DNA of 64,000 bases from UBA5070 sp035913415. Its GTDB lineage: Bacteria; Fibrobacterota; Fibrobacteria; UBA5070. Shown here piece after piece: positions 31,894 through 41,067 of this stretch. Each line of letters starts with the position of its first letter. Position 1 is the stretch's first letter. The stretch spans positions 1 through 64,000 of the forward strand of contig JAMIIV010000217.1 of the NCBI GenBank assembly GCA_035913415.1, in the 5' to 3' direction. Made by a program: the position numbers and the translations under genes. The notes under the pieces are model-generated. The model was not told where the DNA came from. It worked only from the letters and a program-made list of their open reading frames with translations, and made no database searches.

Positions 31894-32700
31894 ATGCGCA
31901 TCTATAACAACGTTGACTCGATCAACACCCAGAACTCGCTGATGACTTCGAATCGGCTCATGTCCAAGAGCCTCGAGAAGCTCTCGACAGGCCTTCGCAT
32001 CAACCGTGCCGCCGACGACGCCGCTGGCCTTTCGGTCTCCGAAGGCCTCCGCGCCCAGATTCGCGGCTCGGACATGGCACGGCGCAACTCCAACGACGCG
32101 TTGGCCATGCTGCAGATCGCCGAAGGTGGAACCCAGGAAATCACAAACTCCCTCCAGCGCATGCGGGAACTTGCCATCCAGTCGGCGAACGGCACCTACA
32201 CCAACCACGAACGCCAGTACATCCAGAACGAATACGACCAGTTGATGTCGGAGATCACCCGCATCGCGCAGTCGGTGACCTACAACGACGTGCTGCTCCT
32301 GGCGGGGGCGACCAATTTCTCCTTCCAGGTTTCCTCCGCCGCCAGCGGCGAATCCTCCACCATCTCGTTCCAGGCGGTCAACCTGACTGGTTTGACTCTG
32401 GGCGCCGTTTCCGCCCAATCCCTGGCCCAGATGGCCATTGCCACCGTCGACGCGGCGCTCACGACAGTCCTGTCGCTGCGCTCGACCATCGGCGCCACGA
32501 TGAACCGCCTGGAGAAAACCGTGGCGAATCTGGGCGTGATGATCACCAACTACGCCGATGCCGAGAGCCGCATCCGCGACACGGATTTCGCCTCGGAATC
32601 CACCCACTTCACCCGAAACCAGATTCTCAACCAGTCGGCGACAAGCATGCTGTCGCAAGCCAACCAGCTACCCAACAACGTGATGTCGCTGCTGAAGTAA
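31894..32700 (+). CDS. Flagellin 1
   Basis: This 268-residue filament subunit has the conserved D0/D1 ends: MRIYNNVDSINTQNSLMTSN...SLEKLSTGLRINRAADDAAGLSVSEGLR, and NRLEKTVANLGVMITNYADAESRIRDTDFASES...ANQLPNNVMSLLK at the C-terminus. The central variable domain is very short, as in flagellins of spirochaete-like core type. GGGAGG lies 8 nt upstream of the ATG. It is more divergent than flagellins 2 and 3, and no FliA-type promoter like theirs was found. A strong terminator follows. Confidence 0.96.
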   Translation: MRIYNNVDSINTQNSLMTSNRLMSKSLEKLSTGLRINRAADDAAGLSVSEGLRAQIRGSDMARRNSNDALAMLQIAEGGTQEITNSLQRMRELAIQSANGTYTNHERQYIQNEYDQLMSEITRIAQSVTYNDVLLLAGATNFSFQVSSAASGESSTISFQAVNLTGLTLGAVSAQSLAQMAIATVDAALTTVLSLRSTIGATMNRLEKTVANLGVMITNYADAESRIRDTDFASESTHFTRNQILNQSATSMLSQANQLPNNVMSLLK

Positions 32701-32747
32701 GCGCTGGGGCGCTCTCCTCCCTCCCTCCAACCTGGGGAGCCCCTACG

Positions 32748-32782
32748 GCCCCGCCCCGGATTCCACCGGGACGGGGCTTTTT
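32748..32782 (+). terminator. Rho-independent terminator after flagellin 1
   Basis: GCCCCG-c-CCCGG and CCGGG-a-CGGGGC pair around a short loop and are followed by TTTTT. Confidence 0.85.
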
Positions 32783-32789
32783 CGTGCCC

Positions 32790-32839
32790 GGCGGCGCAGG
32801 CTTGCTTCTCACCCCTCTCGCCACTCCCGGCGCGGACGG
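32790..32839. repeat. 50-bp direct repeat between flagellins, copy 1
   Basis: GGCGGCGCAGGCTTGC-T-TCTCACCCCTCTCGCC... occurs here and again at 32913-32962 with one mismatch. The repeat directly follows the flagellin-1 terminator. Confidence 0.85.
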
Positions 32840-32912
32840 CGTCGGGGGTTCGGGCGCGGCGCCTGCATCCACCGGATCACGAAAAAGCCAGCGCGACGAC
32901 ATTCCCGACAGG

Positions 32913-32962
32913 GGCGGCGCAGGCTTGCGTCTCACCCCTCTCGCCACTCCCGGCGCGGACGG
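32913..32962. repeat. 50-bp direct repeat between flagellins, copy 2
   Basis: Second copy of the 32790-32839 unit, 73 bp further on and upstream of the flagellin-2 promoter. Homologous recombination between the copies would delete 123 bp. Confidence 0.85.
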
Positions 32963-32999
32963 AAAATTCGCGTCGATGCGGGTGGACCTTAAAAAAACC

Positions 33000-33027
33000 T
33001 CAAGTCGGGACTCTCCCGGGCCGAAAT
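33000..33027 (+). promoter_or_regulatory. Candidate FliA (sigma-28) promoter of flagellin 2
   Basis: TCAAGTCG (consensus TAAAGTTT) lies 12 bp from GCCGAAAT (consensus GCCGATAA). The same TCAAG-to-CCGA spacing recurs before flagellin 3. Transcription would start about 110 bp before the ATG. Confidence 0.5.
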
Positions 33028-33149
33028 AGGGAGTGTGAACGATCGGAAGGGACCTCCAAGGATGGAGGAAACCTCCGACGAAGCGAGGCCCCGGGGATCC
33101 TCCCCGACGGCTCAAATCTTGCATACGCCCGACACGGAGGTTGGACACC

Positions 33150-33980
33150 ATGCGCATTTACAATAACGTCAACGCTGTCAGCACCCAGAACTCCCTCGCC
33201 TCTGCCAACATCGGCATGACGAAGTCCCTGGAGAAGCTGTCCACCGGTCTTCGCATCAACCGTGCCGCCGACGACGCCGCCGGCTTGTCCGTGTCCGAGG
33301 GCCTGCGCTCGCAGATCCGCGGCTCGAACACCGCCCAGCGCAACGCCAACGACGCCCTCGCGATGCTGCAGATCGCCGAATCCGGAACCCAGGAAATCAC
33401 CAACTCGCTGCAGCGGATGCGCGAACTGGCGATCCAGTCCGCCAACGGCACCTACACCAACACCGACCGCGATTACATCCAGGCCGAGTTCACCCAGCTC
33501 CAGAGCGAAATCACCCGTATCGCCCAGGCCACCACCTACAACGGCGTCAAGTTGCTGGACGTCGGATCGGCGGCCTCGACCTTCTCCTTCCAGATCTCCG
33601 CCTCGGGATCCAACGAGAACGTCAACGCCTCCACGATCTCCTTCTCCGTCAAGAAGGACCTCGCCGGAACGCTGGATCTGGGACAGGTCAGCGGCCAGAG
33701 TCTCGCCCAGGGTGCCATCACCAAGATCGACAACGTGCTCACTTCGGTCCTGTCCATGCGCGCCGACATCGGTGCCTCCATGAACCGACTGGAGAAGACC
33801 GTCTCGAACCTCGGCGTGATGGTCACGAACATGACCGACGCCGAAAGCCGTATCCGCGACACCGATTTCGCGGCGGAATCGACGAAGTTCACACGCAACC
33901 AGATCCTGACCAATTCCGCCCAGAGCATGCTGTCGCAGGCCAACCAGCTCCCGCAAGGAGTCATGAGCCTCCTGCGCTGA
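33150..33980 (+). CDS. Flagellin 2
   Basis: This 276-residue flagellin has MRIYNNVNAVSTQNSLASAN at the N-terminus and NQLPQGVMSLLR at the C-terminus. ATG 33150 has GGAGG nine bases upstream; a TTG three codons earlier is ignored. It is nearly identical to flagellin 3 except for a few residues in the centre (LLDVGSAASTFSFQISASGS) and Ser/Ala swaps, showing a recent duplication. A probable sigma-28 promoter precedes it and a hairpin follows. Confidence 0.96.
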   Translation: MRIYNNVNAVSTQNSLASANIGMTKSLEKLSTGLRINRAADDAAGLSVSEGLRSQIRGSNTAQRNANDALAMLQIAESGTQEITNSLQRMRELAIQSANGTYTNTDRDYIQAEFTQLQSEITRIAQATTYNGVKLLDVGSAASTFSFQISASGSNENVNASTISFSVKKDLAGTLDLGQVSGQSLAQGAITKIDNVLTSVLSMRADIGASMNRLEKTVSNLGVMVTNMTDAESRIRDTDFAAESTKFTRNQILTNSAQSMLSQANQLPQGVMSLLR

Positions 33981-34006
33981 TCCTCCGGAGCCTTGTGAAG
34001 TTTCCC

Positions 34007-34040
34007 GATGCCTCCCGTCCTGAATTGGACGGGAGGCATC
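34007..34040 (+). terminator. Terminator hairpin after flagellin 2
   Basis: GATGCCTCCCGTCC and GGACGGGAGGCATC form a perfect 14-bp stem around TGAATT. The following sequence has scattered T-runs (GTTTGTCGTTTT). Confidence 0.8.
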
Positions 34041-34094
34041 ACTCGTTTGTCGTTTTCTGTCTCAATTGCCTCGCAAACCGCATGAAATAAGGCC

Positions 34095-34122
34095 TCAAGC
34101 CAATCAAGCAAAACCCCGATGA
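34095..34122 (+). promoter_or_regulatory. Candidate FliA (sigma-28) promoter of flagellin 3
   Basis: TCAAGCCA is followed, at the same spacing as before flagellin 2, by CCCGATGA (consensus GCCGATAA). Confidence 0.5.
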
Positions 34123-34228
34123 GGATGTGGGGAGCTCCATCCGGAGCCCGCGAGGACACCGGATGGAAGGAACCGGGATGGACGGCAAGGACGCTGTCCG
34201 GTCTTGAACAACCACACGGAGGTGCATC

Positions 34229-35056
34229 ATGCGCATCTATAACAACGTCAACGCGGTGAGCACGCAAAACTCGCTCGCCTCGGCGAACATGGGAATGACG
34301 AAATCCCTGGAGAAACTCTCCACGGGTCTTCGCATCAACCGTGCCGCCGACGACGCGGCGGGGCTTTCGGTTTCCGAAGGCCTGCGTGCGCAGATCCGGG
34401 GCTCGAACACCGCCCAGAGAAACGCCAACGACGCCCTCGCGATGCTCCAGATCGCGGAGTCGGGGACCCAAGAGATCACCAACTCGCTGCAGCGCATGCG
34501 CGAGCTGGCCATCCAGGCGTCCAACGGAACGTACACCAACACGGACCGCGACTACATCCAGGCGGAATTCACCCAGCTCCAGAGCGAAATCACCCGCATC
34601 GCGCAGGCCACCACCTACAACGGCGTCAAGCTGCTGGATGCCAGCGGCACCTCGACGTTCTCGTTCCAGGTGTCGGCATCGGCGTCGGGCGAAAATACCG
34701 CGGCGTCCACGATCTCCTTCTCCGTCAAGAAGGATCTCGCGGGAACGCTGGATCTGGGTCAGGTGAGTGGACAGAGCCTCGCGCAATCCGCCATCACGAA
34801 GATCGACAACGTCCTCACCTCGGTCCTTTCGATGCGCGCCGACATCGGTGCCTCGATGAACCGCCTGGAGAAGACCGTCTCGAACCTCGGTGTGGCGATC
34901 ACCAACATGACCGACGCGGAAAGCCGCATCCGCGACACGGATTTCGCGACGGAAACGACCAAGTTCACGCGAAACCAGATTCTGACCAACTCGGCGCAGA
35001 GCATGTTGGCCCAGGCCAACCAGCTCCCGCAGGGCGTCATGAGCCTGCTGAGGTAG
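34229..35056 (+). CDS. Flagellin 3
   Basis: This 275-residue flagellin is almost identical to flagellin 2 (both read SLEKLSTGLRINRAADDAAG, DRDYIQAEFTQLQSEITRIA and KKDLAGTLDLGQVSGQSLAQ). The main differences are in the short central region (DASGTSTFSFQVSASASGEN). ATG 34229 has GGAGG seven bases upstream. It is followed by two hairpins before the glycosyltransferase gene. Confidence 0.96.
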   Translation: MRIYNNVNAVSTQNSLASANMGMTKSLEKLSTGLRINRAADDAAGLSVSEGLRAQIRGSNTAQRNANDALAMLQIAESGTQEITNSLQRMRELAIQASNGTYTNTDRDYIQAEFTQLQSEITRIAQATTYNGVKLLDASGTSTFSFQVSASASGENTAASTISFSVKKDLAGTLDLGQVSGQSLAQSAITKIDNVLTSVLSMRADIGASMNRLEKTVSNLGVAITNMTDAESRIRDTDFATETTKFTRNQILTNSAQSMLAQANQLPQGVMSLLR

Positions 35057-35069
35057 CGCGCAGGTCCGC

Positions 35070-35150
35070 CTCCCGTCCCGGGGCTCGAGACCCGGGCGGG
35101 AGTCGTCCCGACCAAAGGGTCGCTCCGCCCAATGGCGGGGCGACCCTTTG
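35070..35150 (+). terminator. Two consecutive terminator hairpins after flagellin 3
   Basis: The first stem pairs CTCCCG-t-CCCGGG with CCCGGG-c-GGGAG (35070-35102). The second pairs CAAAGGGTCGCTCCGCC with GGCGGGGCGACCCTTTG (35113-35150), a near-perfect 17-bp stem whose 3' side ends in T's. Confidence 0.75.
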
Positions 35151-35186
35151 CGTTCCGGGGAACACCCGCGAAGCTAGCTTGGATCC

Positions 35187-36671
35187 ATGTCCCTCTCCGC
35201 CTGCCTCATCGTGCGCGACGAAGAACGTTTCCTCCCGCGCTGCCTCGCCTCGTTGCAGGGCCACGTCGACGAGATCTGCATTCTCGACACGGGGTCCGTC
35301 GACGCCACCTTGGAGATCGCCCGCAGCTTCGGAGCTCGGATCGGGCAAATGGCTTGGAACGACGACTTCTCCCGCGCGCGCAACGCCAGTCTGGACCTCG
35401 CCACGGGCGATTGGATCCTCCAGATCGACGCCGACGAGGAACTCGTCTCCCCGACGCCGGGGATGCTCGCCCAATTGCAGGGCTCGAGTGCGGTGTGCCA
35501 CCTGGTCCAACTGGATCTTCTCGGCAGCGCAGGACGATCGGAACGCGTGCAGCAACCACGGCTGTTCCGGAGAGATCCTCGCTTGCGCTTCCGCCGCCCT
35601 CTCCACGAAACCATCCTGGATGGACTGGCGGAGGCGAATCTTCCCGCTCCACAGCCATGCTCCCTCCTGCTCATCCATCACGGGTACACCGACGAAATCG
35701 TCGCTTCCCGCTCCAAACACGAGCGAAACACGCGTATCCTGCGAGCCTGTCGGCAACGGGGCGAGGCCGACGCCTACGACCTCTTCAAGCTGGCGGCCGC
35801 CTTGGAGGCGACCTGCGATCCCAGCCTCGACGAGGAGATTCTCTCGTGCTGGATCGATTGCGTCGGATCGGGATCGGCACAGACTCCCCGGCTGCGATCG
35901 GAGTGGCCCTGGTGGCCGCGTGCGGTCGCACTCGCCGCACAGGAGCTGGGGCTGCGAGGTCGGCTCGGTGAGGCGCTCCGCTGCGCGGCCCTGGTGGAGG
36001 AATACCACCCGGAGCCATCGCTCAAGCGATGTCGCGCCCGTTTGGAATTGGCCGTTGGCCTTCCGGATCGAGCCCTTCGATGGCTTGCCGAGCTCCCCCA
36101 GGAGCACCGACTCGCCGCGCTCGCGTTGTTCGAAACGGGTCGGGTGGAAGAGGCCGTCCAGCGGCTCCGACCGCATCCCGAGCTCGCCCCGCTGCAAGCG
36201 CTGCTGCGGTTCCGCCAGGGGGCGATCCAGGATTCCCTCGCCGTGCTCGAAACAGGGTTCGCGACGCTGGGCGACGATGCCAATGCCTTGGCGGACACGG
36301 CGGAAGTCTTGGCGGGCCTGGGAGACCGCGCCACGGCTCTTTCCTTGCTGCAACGCCCCTGCCGCGGTGACCGCCCCGCGTTGATGCGCCACAAGGATTT
36401 GCGCCAGCTCCTCTCGGGGATTCCCGCCGATCGCCCTCCCCGAGACACCGCGGAAGCCGCCCAGGACCTGTGGCGCCGCATACTGGAGGGTGCCCCCCCC
36501 GCGCCGCTCGACGAAGGGTTTTCACGGCAAGCACTCCGCGGCCGACTCGCCGACCTTCTCGAAGCCAAACTCCTCCAAGGCGAGGAAGGACTCCTCCGCG
36601 GTTTCGCGCACCACGCACCAGCCTGGGAGGCCGTCCTCCCGGGCATCGGCACACTCGTCTCCGGAGCCTGA
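35187..36671 (+). CDS. Family-2 glycosyltransferase fused to TPR-like repeats
   Basis: This 494-residue protein has a GT-A domain at residues 1-230: LSACLIVRDEERFLPRCLASLQ, ICILDTGSVDATLEIARSFGARI, WNDDFSRARNASLDLATGDWILQIDADEEL with the DxD metal site, and RRPLHETI. This is the SunS/'TPR-glycosyltransferase' type. The rest is helical and TPR-like, with LAALALFETGRVEEAVQRLRP. It lies 37 bp after the last terminator hairpin, right beside the flagellins, which suggests it glycosylates flagellin. The acceptor is inferred from position only. Confidence 0.82.
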   Translation: MSLSACLIVRDEERFLPRCLASLQGHVDEICILDTGSVDATLEIARSFGARIGQMAWNDDFSRARNASLDLATGDWILQIDADEELVSPTPGMLAQLQGSSAVCHLVQLDLLGSAGRSERVQQPRLFRRDPRLRFRRPLHETILDGLAEANLPAPQPCSLLLIHHGYTDEIVASRSKHERNTRILRACRQRGEADAYDLFKLAAALEATCDPSLDEEILSCWIDCVGSGSAQTPRLRSEWPWWPRAVALAAQELGLRGRLGEALRCAALVEEYHPEPSLKRCRARLELAVGLPDRALRWLAELPQEHRLAALALFETGRVEEAVQRLRPHPELAPLQALLRFRQGAIQDSLAVLETGFATLGDDANALADTAEVLAGLGDRATALSLLQRPCRGDRPALMRHKDLRQLLSGIPADRPPRDTAEAAQDLWRRILEGAPPAPLDEGFSRQALRGRLADLLEAKLLQGEEGLLRGFAHHAPAWEAVLPGIGTLVSGA

Positions 36672-36724
36672 CCCGGGCGTGGATCGCGGAGGGGAAGTCG
36701 GAACCTCCGCCGCCATCGGGGCGG

Positions 36725-38095
36725 TCAGCCCCCTTGGGCCAACTGACGCAACTGGGGATCGGAGGGCCAGCGGGACAAGCCGGCATCGAGGAATCCCGCT
36801 GCGGATTCCGGATCTCCGGACATCGCCGTGGCCCGCACAAGTCCCGCCCAGATGCCGGGATCCTCGCCATCCTTGTCGATGCACCACGCGAAGAGTTCGG
36901 CGGCGCGCGCGGGCTGGCCGAACCGCAGGTAGGCATCCGGCAAGGCGCGGCGAAGGGGAAAATCGTTCTCCATGACACGGCGCAGCAGGCGGAGGAACTC
37001 GACTGCCAAGGATTCGTTGCCGACACCCTTCCAGTATTCGGACAGATTCTGCAACGGCTGCATCGAGGCCCGTTTGGGGTCGACCGGCAGCAGCACCTTC
37101 GCTTGCGGAGGTGTGTAGGCCTTTTCGTAGAATCCGATCGCTTCCTCCGTGGCGCCGGTGCGCAGCCAGACCTCGGCGACCATGGCCATCTGGTGCGGGT
37201 GCCAGCCCGATGGATCGGGATCGAGCAGTTCCTCGAGCACGGCCCGTGCCCCGGTCCAATCGTCGTCCTTGACCCGCAGCGACGCCGCCAGGGAAGGCAG
37301 GATGCCTTTGAGGTGCACATCCGCGTCGCCTTTGGCGATGCACTCCAACGAGCGGCGGTAACAACGCTCGGCCTCGGCATTTTCCCCGCACTCGGCAAGG
37401 GTGGTTCCCAATTGGAACCACGACATGGCGTAACCGCCCGTGCGCTCGATCTCCCGTTGCAGGATGTCGCGATTGCGGATCTGCTTGCGTTTGACCGTCT
37501 CCGGGTCCGTGTAGCCGGTGTGGTGCACGAGGACGGGCAGGTACTCGAAGGGAATCCCCAAGGCCACAAGAGCCGGATAGACCTGCTCGTGGACCGCTCC
37601 GGTGAAACGCAACCGCGGGTGGTTGGGAAACATCCGCAACTGGGAGAATTCGGACCCGGTGAGACCGCCATCGACGGTATTCTTGACCACGAAGCTCCAG
37701 GCCTTCACCGGTCGTTGGAGTGCCAGCTCTCGGAGAGGTTCAACGGATTCCGGCGGCAGACGATCGTCGGCGTCCAACCACAGGATCCAGGGGCGCCGGG
37801 CATGTCCGAGCGATACGTTGCGTGCCGAGGCGAAGTCGCCCGTCCACTTGGAGTGGAACACGCGCGCTCCAGCCTTGAGAGCGATCTCGACGGTCTCGTC
37901 CGTGGAACCGGTATCGACGACCACGAGTTCGGCACCCAGAGCCGCGACGGACGCCAGCAGGGGCGGCAGATTCTCCGCCTCGTTCTTGACGATCATGCAG
38001 ATGGACAGGGGAAGCTCGCCATCGCGGCTCCGGGGGGACGGGGAAGGCGCCGGAGCGGGAGTGCGGGCCGGCGGCTGGAATCCCAAGCGAGCCAT
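36725..38095 (-). CDS. Family-2 glycosyltransferase with C-terminal TPR repeats
   Basis: This 456-residue protein has a Pro-rich lead (about 25 residues), then LSICMIVKNEAENLPPLLASV, LVVVDTGSTDETVEIALKAGA, WTGDFASARNVSLGHARRPWILWLDADDRLPP (DxDD metal motif) and FTGAVHEQVYPAL. TPR-like helices follow (WFQLGTTLAECGENAEAERCYRRSLECIAKGD). It is paralogous to the 35187 protein and convergent with it. The start overlaps the upstream TPR gene's stop (TGATG). Confidence 0.85.
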   Translation of the reverse strand: MARLGFQPPARTPAPAPSPSPRSRDGELPLSICMIVKNEAENLPPLLASVAALGAELVVVDTGSTDETVEIALKAGARVFHSKWTGDFASARNVSLGHARRPWILWLDADDRLPPESVEPLRELALQRPVKAWSFVVKNTVDGGLTGSEFSQLRMFPNHPRLRFTGAVHEQVYPALVALGIPFEYLPVLVHHTGYTDPETVKRKQIRNRDILQREIERTGGYAMSWFQLGTTLAECGENAEAERCYRRSLECIAKGDADVHLKGILPSLAASLRVKDDDWTGARAVLEELLDPDPSGWHPHQMAMVAEVWLRTGATEEAIGFYEKAYTPPQAKVLLPVDPKRASMQPLQNLSEYWKGVGNESLAVEFLRLLRRVMENDFPLRRALPDAYLRFGQPARAAELFAWCIDKDGEDPGIWAGLVRATAMSGDPESAAGFLDAGLSRWPSDPQLRQLAQGG

Positions 38096-38784
38096 CAGCC
38101 CAACACCTGCAGGGCCTTGTTCCGCAACGCGTCGGGGACCCCCGCCTCGCGCAGGACCTGGGTGGCGCCCTCGGCGTCGCGCCCGCACGATTCGGCCCAA
38201 TTCAACACGGCGTCCTCGTCGTCGGGCTCCAGTCTCATGGCCATCTCGAAGAACGCCGTCCCGGCGGTGCGCAATCCCGTGCGGAAGCAGGAAATGCCCA
38301 GGCCGCTCCAGGCCCGAGACCGGGATGGATCCCGATCGATGGCCTCCAGGAATGCCTGCTGGGCCTCCTTCCAGAGCTCCGCGGCAACCAGTTCCTCGCC
38401 GCGGACACAGACGGATTCGGCTGGCGAAGCACCGTGATGCCCCGGGGTGGTTGACGACGAAAGACCGGCGAGAATCCGCTCGGCTTCGTCTTCGCGCCCC
38501 AGGGAACGGGCGACATCGAGAAGATTCGTGGCGTTGTCGGGATCTTCCGGCGCGCGACGCAACGCTTCCATAAGCAGATCCCAGGCCTCGTCCCTGCGCC
38601 CGCACCAGAATTCCGCGACACCCAGTCCTTGCAGCGGCTTCCATCCCAGAGGATCGAGCTCCCGGGCTTTCTCGAAGTAGGCTCGCGCCTCGTTCCAACT
38701 GCCTTTTTCCCCGGCCGCTTCCCCCCGCTCGAGGTAGCCTTCCGAGGTCAAATCGGCATGCCCGACTCCGGTGGTCTCGTTCAT
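38095..38784 (-). CDS. TPR-repeat protein
   Basis: This 229-residue soluble protein is made of TPR units (YLERGEAAGEKGSWNEARAYFEKARELDPLGWKPLQGLGVAEF; ALRRAPEDPDNATNLLDVARSLGREDEAERIL; AAELWKEAQQAFLEAIDRDPSRSRAWSGLG). ATG 38784 is chosen over one 20 codons upstream because AAAGGATCC precedes it. It is translationally coupled to the glycosyltransferase gene and is probably its partner or scaffold. Confidence 0.8.
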   Translation of the reverse strand: MNETTGVGHADLTSEGYLERGEAAGEKGSWNEARAYFEKARELDPLGWKPLQGLGVAEFWCGRRDEAWDLLMEALRRAPEDPDNATNLLDVARSLGREDEAERILAGLSSSTTPGHHGASPAESVCVRGEELVAAELWKEAQQAFLEAIDRDPSRSRAWSGLGISCFRTGLRTAGTAFFEMAMRLEPDDEDAVLNWAESCGRDAEGATQVLREAGVPDALRNKALQVLG

Positions 38785-38849
38785 GGCAGGGATCCTTTCG
38801 CGACAGGAGGGATGGCGACCAACGCCCAAGGTATTTATCTCCAAAGGCT

Positions 38850-40637
38850 ATGCCATCTGCGAGACAGCTTCTGGACCAGGCTCCCCCCGAGGAGATTGCT
38901 TCCCTTCACTCCGAGAGGTTGGGGCGAGAAGGACTCCTGCAGCGCAGCCGGATCCGGACGGAGGTGGAATCCTGGATCACCTCCCCGGACCGACTCAACG
39001 AGCTTTTGACCGACCGCCCCCGGGCGAGGGAAATCGCCCGGGCGATCCACCTCGCCGGCGACGAAGGGATCCCCTGCGCGGAATTTTCCGATGCCGACCA
39101 GGACGACCTGGCTCTGCTTTCGACAGAATTCGTCATCGTCGCCGATCGCAGCGACAGTCCGTCGTGGCATCCGCTGACGGATCTCACCGCGACCGTCCTT
39201 GCCGACACCTCCGTGCCGGGCCGGGAACGCCCGCACGGGCAGCGCACCACGGCCCGCGCGTTCCTGGAGGGGTTGGCTTCGCTGACCGCGGGCATCGATC
39301 TGGGGACCGCGCGCCTCAACCGCGACGGCTCGCTCAACCGGCGCGACCGCCCCGCGTTGCGCGCCTGTTTCTCGCACATGTCGACCTTCGGCGAGGCCGC
39401 CGAGGATCTCGCTCTCGACCTCGCCCTGAGGCTCCTCTCCAGCCTGGGCCTGCTCCGTCACCGCGACGGCAGACTCGAAACCTCCGCGGAACTGGACACC
39501 TGGCTGGAGTCGGCCGACAACGACCCCGCCATCGCCATCCGCTGGTGGGAAGCGCTGGACCCGCGTACGGAGGAGCTTCACCGCTGGGTTTCCGGCCACG
39601 CACCCCAGGGGCTTTCCGGAGAAGAAGCCCGCATCGTGTTCCAGCATCGGTCCGGCATCGCCTCGGCGGATCGGACTCCCGGTCTGTGGGGAACCTTGCC
39701 TGTCGCGCTGCGCCAGGCGTTGGCCGTCGGTCTGCTGGATGCGGAAGTCGCCGACGGGCAGATCGTGCACGTCTGGCCCTGGCACGACGCCCCGCCGCCC
39801 CGAGCCGAGCGCATCTGGTGGTGCACTCCCGACTTCCAGCTTTTCCTTTCCCCGGGCAGCCCCCTGGCTCGCCATCGCGACGCGGCCTTCATCGCTCGCC
39901 GCGAATCGTCCGATCTCGTGACCCGGTTGCGGATCGAACGGGACACGTTCCTGGCCGGAGCGTCGGCGGACACCTGGGCCAGCCGTCTTCCTGGACTCCT
40001 GGAAGACCTGGCTCCCGCCCGCGCGGTGGCCTTCCAACTGGAAGAATGGCTCGCCTCCCGTCGCGCGTGCCTGTTCGAGTCGGTCCGCATCCTGAGGGTC
40101 GCCGATGCCCGGCGCCACCAGGAACTGGCCGCTCTTGACAACTTCTGCCTTCTGGTGCGCGAGACGATCCCCGGCTGGGGATTCGTGATCGACGCGCAGC
40201 AGGAACCCCAGATCCGGCGCCTGCTCGCCTCGCTGGGGTACGATCCCCCCGGCGACCCGTCGCCGACCCTCGCGGTGCCCTGGTCGACGGGCGAACCCGC
40301 CACCACCAGGGCGGAAGACTCCACCTCCTGGCTTTGGCCCGGTGGCGCCGGCCCCGCCCGACGCACCATCCCGGGATCGACGTCACGCTACGCCGGTGCC
40401 GGTCTGAAGGAACTCGACTTCTCGTCCTGTCTGAGGCTGGCCGAATACGCGGCCTTGACGGAACACGAGATCGAGGTCGTCCTGAAGGCGCAACCGGCGC
40501 GCAGCATCCGCCTGCGCCCGCTGCGGGTCGACCGCCGTCGCGAGCCGGCCACGCTGGAAGCCATCCTCGTCTCATCCGGAGAGCGTCGCGACGTTCCCAT
40601 CGAGTCCATCCGCAAGATCGGACTCCTCGAAGACTGA
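38850..40637 (+). CDS. Helicase-associated (XPB/Helicase_C_3-like) protein
   Basis: This 595-residue protein lacks helicase motor motifs. Its middle contains RIWWCTPDFQLFLSPGSPLARHRDAAF, similar to the XPB/Ssl2 N-terminal 'Helicase_C_3' domain that usually precedes or accompanies a helicase. The C-terminus (EIEVVLKAQPARSIRLRPLRVDRRREPATLEAILVSSGERRDVPIESIRKIGLLED) resembles WYL-like beta modules. No helicase gene adjoins it. The function is probably DNA-related but undefined. Confidence 0.6.
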   Translation: MPSARQLLDQAPPEEIASLHSERLGREGLLQRSRIRTEVESWITSPDRLNELLTDRPRAREIARAIHLAGDEGIPCAEFSDADQDDLALLSTEFVIVADRSDSPSWHPLTDLTATVLADTSVPGRERPHGQRTTARAFLEGLASLTAGIDLGTARLNRDGSLNRRDRPALRACFSHMSTFGEAAEDLALDLALRLLSSLGLLRHRDGRLETSAELDTWLESADNDPAIAIRWWEALDPRTEELHRWVSGHAPQGLSGEEARIVFQHRSGIASADRTPGLWGTLPVALRQALAVGLLDAEVADGQIVHVWPWHDAPPPRAERIWWCTPDFQLFLSPGSPLARHRDAAFIARRESSDLVTRLRIERDTFLAGASADTWASRLPGLLEDLAPARAVAFQLEEWLASRRACLFESVRILRVADARRHQELAALDNFCLLVRETIPGWGFVIDAQQEPQIRRLLASLGYDPPGDPSPTLAVPWSTGEPATTRAEDSTSWLWPGGAGPARRTIPGSTSRYAGAGLKELDFSSCLRLAEYAALTEHEIEVVLKAQPARSIRLRPLRVDRRREPATLEAILVSSGERRDVPIESIRKIGLLED

Positions 40638-40704
40638 CCCCCACCGGTGAAGTGGGCAGTCATCCATTGACATCCAGGGGGGGCGACCTATTTTCCCCTT
40701 TACC

Positions 40705-41067
40705 ATGGGTTGCCATTTCACCGTCGAGACCAGCGGACCCGTGAGGGTCCTGCGCCTGGAAGGCTCCGATTTCGCGATGCCGCACCTCGCGCAGTTCCGC
40801 GCCGTCTTCTCCCAGATCGTCGCCACGGACAGCGAACGCCCGCTGGCCATGGACACCACCGGGTTGGAACTGGTCGGAAGCTGTTGTCTTGCCGGAATCA
40901 TCGACTACGCCCTGGGATTCCGAAAACGGTCGTTGCCACTTTTCCTGGTCGAAAACCGGTCGGACATCCTCGAGGTCTTCCAGGTCGCGAGCCTGGGAGC
41001 CATCCTCCCGATCTACAGCAGCATCGAGGAAGGGATCCACGCGATGACCCCTCCTCCTCCGGCGTGA
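40705..41067 (+). CDS. STAS-domain protein (anti-anti-sigma-factor-like)
   Basis: A 120-residue single STAS domain: FTVETSGPVRVLRLEGSDFAMPHLAQFRAVFSQ, PLAMDTTGLELVGSCCLAGIIDYALGFRKRSLPLFLVENRSDILEVFQVASLGAILPIYSSIEEG. The classical phosphorylatable Ser lies in the DxSxxxFMDSSG loop; here the loop reads DTTGLELVGSCCL, so the phospho-acceptor is Ser/Thr in a variant context. It may work in a partner-switch pathway. No anti-sigma kinase is adjacent. Confidence 0.78.
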   Translation: MGCHFTVETSGPVRVLRLEGSDFAMPHLAQFRAVFSQIVATDSERPLAMDTTGLELVGSCCLAGIIDYALGFRKRSLPLFLVENRSDILEVFQVASLGAILPIYSSIEEGIHAMTPPPPA

